A DNA stretch of 64,000 bases from Kibdelosporangium aridum (lineage in GTDB: Bacteria > Actinomycetota > Actinomycetes > Mycobacteriales > Pseudonocardiaceae). The notes beneath the pieces were generated by a model. The model saw nothing but the letters and a program-made list of their open reading frames with translations, searched no databases and was not told where the DNA came from. Below are positions 62,414 to 64,000 of the stretch, piece after piece. The stretch is from contig NZ_FWXV01000023.1 in NCBI RefSeq assembly GCF_900176515.1, positions 1 to 64,000 of the forward strand, in the 5' to 3' direction. Numbering within the stretch: position 1 is the stretch's first letter; each line of letters opens with the position of its first letter. The translations under genes were made by a program, and so were the position numbers.

Positions 62414-62783
62414 TTCCGCGGAAACCCGCGACGGATTACTGTGGGCGACGGTAGGAGTGCGGACGGTCCGAAGTCGTCAACCGGCGGTTGGGTTCGCGGG
62501 TGGGTTCCCCGGTTCCACCCGTGGGTTGAGGTCCGCAGGTAAAACAATGTCAAAGATTTGACGTAAACATTGTCCGGGCATGACCGTGGAACCAGCGGGT
62601 TATAGTCTTTCATTACGTTCGGTTTGGTTACCGCGAGGATTGCCGCATTGCCGCCCTGACATCGGTGGACAGCCCCGAACGGGTGTGGCAAGCTGCCTCA
62701 AGGGGGTCTGGTGGGAAGAATTGCATGACTGCCGAAGTGGATGGAAATTCCGATCCGAACAGGCTGTGATTCCTGGGGGTAAC
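62414..62783. promoter_or_regulatory. Divergent promoter region of GH57/ABC operon and SARP gene
   Basis: A 370-base spacer, relatively AT-rich from 62540 to 62780. It contains the nested palindrome at 62544-62573 and, on the plus strand, GGGGGTAAC before ATG 62784 as ribosome binding site. Frames upstream of 62784 are chance openings. Confidence 0.55.
62544..62573. promoter_or_regulatory. Nested palindromic operator candidate
   Basis: The outer arms ACAATGT (62544-62550) and ACATTGT (62567-62573) and the inner arms GTCAAA (62549-62554) and TTTGAC (62557-62562) are exact inverted repeats. It lies about 210 bases before the SARP start and 130 bases before the GH57 start, so it could control both. 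Confidence 0.6.
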
Positions 62784-63536
62784 ATGGATTTCAAACTGTT
62801 GGGTCCGTTGCGGGTTGAAAGCGACCACAAGGAGGCCCGTGTACCGAAGGCACCGAAAGTCCGTCAGCTGCTGGCGCTGCTGTTATTTTTCGCCAACACA
62901 ATGGTCAGCACCGACCAGATCGTGGACGAGCTGTGGGGCGAGGAGTCACCGCGCCAGGCAGCCCTGACCGTGCGCACGTACGTTTGCCACATCAGGAAAG
63001 CGATGGGCGAGGTGGACGATGCCAGCAAGCTGAGCACAGTCTCCTCCGGCTACATGCTCTCGGTCCGTGACGACCAGCTCGACGTCACCCGTTTCACGTC
63101 GCTCTACCAGGCCGGGCGCGCTTCCTACGAGGCCGGCGAGCACGAGAAGGCGTCCGACAACTTCCGGCGCGCACTGGAGGTCTTCCGCGGGCCGGTGCTC
63201 GCCGACGTGGAGACCGGGGCGATCCTGCAGCCGTTCAAGGCGCGGCTGGAGGAGGAACGTTCAGCGGCGCAGGCGCTGCGGATCCAGACGGATCTCGCGC
63301 TGGGCCGGTACCTGCAGCTGATCGGTGAGCTGCGATCACTCACGATCAGCCAGCCGCTGAACGAATGGGCGCACGCCAGGCTGATGGAGGCGCTGACCCA
63401 CTCCGGTCGCCGCAGCGACGCGCTGAACGTGTACCGCAAGCTGCGGCGCACGCTGGACCAGGAGCTCGGGATCGCACCGGCGCCCGAGCTCCAGCGGCTG
63501 CTGCAGCGGATCCTGGCCATCGGTCAGCCGGCCTGA
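62784..63536 (+). CDS. SARP-family transcription activator
   Basis: A 250-residue regulator of small SARP type. The OmpR-like winged helix is at residues 1-95 (MDFKLLGPLRVE, TDQIVDELWGEESPRQA, VRTYVCHIRKAMG, SSGYMLSV). The bacterial transcriptional activation domain is about 100-245 (DVTRFTSLYQAGRASYEAG, NEWAHARLMEALTHSGRRSDAL). SARPs bind heptameric repeats and switch on antibiotic or other secondary-metabolite clusters. Its presence beside the terpenoid genes supports the cluster idea. The ATG at 62784 is the standard N-terminus. Confidence 0.93.
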   Translation: MDFKLLGPLRVESDHKEARVPKAPKVRQLLALLLFFANTMVSTDQIVDELWGEESPRQAALTVRTYVCHIRKAMGEVDDASKLSTVSSGYMLSVRDDQLDVTRFTSLYQAGRASYEAGEHEKASDNFRRALEVFRGPVLADVETGAILQPFKARLEEERSAAQALRIQTDLALGRYLQLIGELRSLTISQPLNEWAHARLMEALTHSGRRSDALNVYRKLRRTLDQELGIAPAPELQRLLQRILAIGQPA

Positions 63537-64000
63537 GCCTCGGCGGCTTCGGCGATGCGGACGGCTTCTTCGATCAGCGTCTCGACGATCTGGTGTTCCG
63601 GCACGGTCTTGATGACCTTGCCCTTCACAAAGATCTGGCCCTTGCCATTCCCTGAGGCCACACCCAGGTCAGCCTCACGAGCCTCACCAGGACCGTTCAC
63701 CACACAACCCATCACCGCGACCCGCAGCGGGATCTCCATGCCCTCCAAGCCCGCAGTCACCTCGTCAGCAAGCTTGTAGACATCCACCTGCGCACGCCCA
63801 CACGACGGGCAGGACACAATCTCCAGCTTGCGCGGCCGCAGGTTCAACGACTGCAGAATCTGCGCACCGACCTTGACCTCTTCCACCGGCGGCGCCGAGA
63901 GCGACACCCGGATCGTGTCACCGATGCCCTGGCGCAACAGCGCACCGAACGCCACCGCGGACTTGATCGTGCCCTGAAACGCCGGACCCGCCTCGGTCAC
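63524..64000 (-). CDS. ispG: 4-hydroxy-3-methylbut-2-en-1-yl diphosphate synthase, C-terminal part
   Basis: The last 158 residues of IspG; the gene continues past the window. The iron-sulfur ligands are in IVSCPSCGRAQVD and AVMGCVVNGPGEARE. The segment GIGDTIRVSLSAPPVEEV is also typical. IspG converts MEcPP to HMBPP, the substrate of IspH. It overlaps the SARP gene by 13 bases at the 3' ends. Being within 10 kb of ispH but on the other strand, it forms a second MEP-pathway unit of the candidate cluster. More MEP genes may lie to the right. Confidence 0.95.
   Translation of the reverse strand: MTEAGPAFQGTIKSAVAFGALLRQGIGDTIRVSLSAPPVEEVKVGAQILQSLNLRPRKLEIVSCPSCGRAQVDVYKLADEVTAGLEGMEIPLRVAVMGCVVNGPGEAREADLGVASGNGKGQIFVKGKVIKTVPEHQIVETLIEEAVRIAEAAEAQAG

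Noticed and set aside
1..64000. CRISPR arrays, rRNA genes, replication origin
   Set aside because: No regularly spaced repeats, no rRNA segments and no clustered DnaA-box pattern were noticed on reading.

Overview
High-GC actinobacterial DNA. The family mix fits a mycelial actinomycete, probably of the order Pseudonocardiales: an SsgA/SsgB-type sporulation protein, ECF sigma factors, a LAL-type LuxR giant, a SARP activator, MMPL and DUF3592 proteins, and GTG starts with ATGA/GTGA/TGATG couplings. The order-level assignment is an inference; no rRNA or other phylogenetic marker is present.

Region 1 (1-19.3 kb) is mostly intact. It holds the remnant of a NarL-type sensor kinase next to its intact response regulator, a lipoprotein resembling copper type II monooxygenases, an MMPL transporter, an OmpR-type two-component pair, and a GH74 xyloglucanase / SigE-type ECF sigma / membrane-protein locus. 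A translationally coupled mini-operon follows at 12.6-16.3 kb (PaaK-like adenylate-forming ligase, small Cys-rich protein resembling ATC hydrolase, P450, VOC protein). Then come an MBL-fold hydrolase and two alpha/beta hydrolases.

Region 2 (19.3-44.3 kb) is rich in decay and mobile DNA. It contains frameshifted genes (LAL regulator, MFS exporter, a HEPN-like protein), truncated fragments (aldo/keto reductase, WD40, deazaflavin-dependent nitroreductase, ECF sigma), three related IS transposases in different states and fragments of others. Intact cargo includes a UTRA/GntR pair, an APH-fold kinase, a glycosyltransferase, a beta-propeller protein and an ArsR-like regulator divergent from a hydrolase. 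The region ends at a tyrosine-integrase C-terminus abutting tRNA-Val(GAC), the usual signature of an integrated element beside its attachment site.

Region 3 (44.3-48.1 kb) has tRNA-Val, tRNA-Cys, tRNA-Gly, an SsgA-family gene, a second tRNA-Val(CAC), a LysR regulator with a convergent SDR, and a collapsed P450/ferredoxin/ferredoxin-reductase cassette.

Region 4 (48.1-64.0 kb) is the main find, a candidate terpenoid biosynthetic cluster continuing past the right edge. It carries a SET-like protein of unknown role, an ACP-adenylation didomain coupled to a squalene-cyclase-fold protein whose DXDD acid motif appears to be replaced, and a divergent squalene-epoxidase-like flavoprotein. It also has ispH, a NarL-type two-component pair, a single-chain ABC exporter coupled to a GH57-family protein, a SARP regulator with a nested palindrome upstream, and the 3' part of ispG. 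A reasonable model is that IspG/IspH boost precursor supply, the flavoprotein and cyclase build the skeleton, the ACP-A protein activates an acyl or amino-acyl unit, the ABC protein exports the product, and SARP plus the two-component system control expression. No prenyl-diphosphate synthase is visible, so the substrate is unknown.
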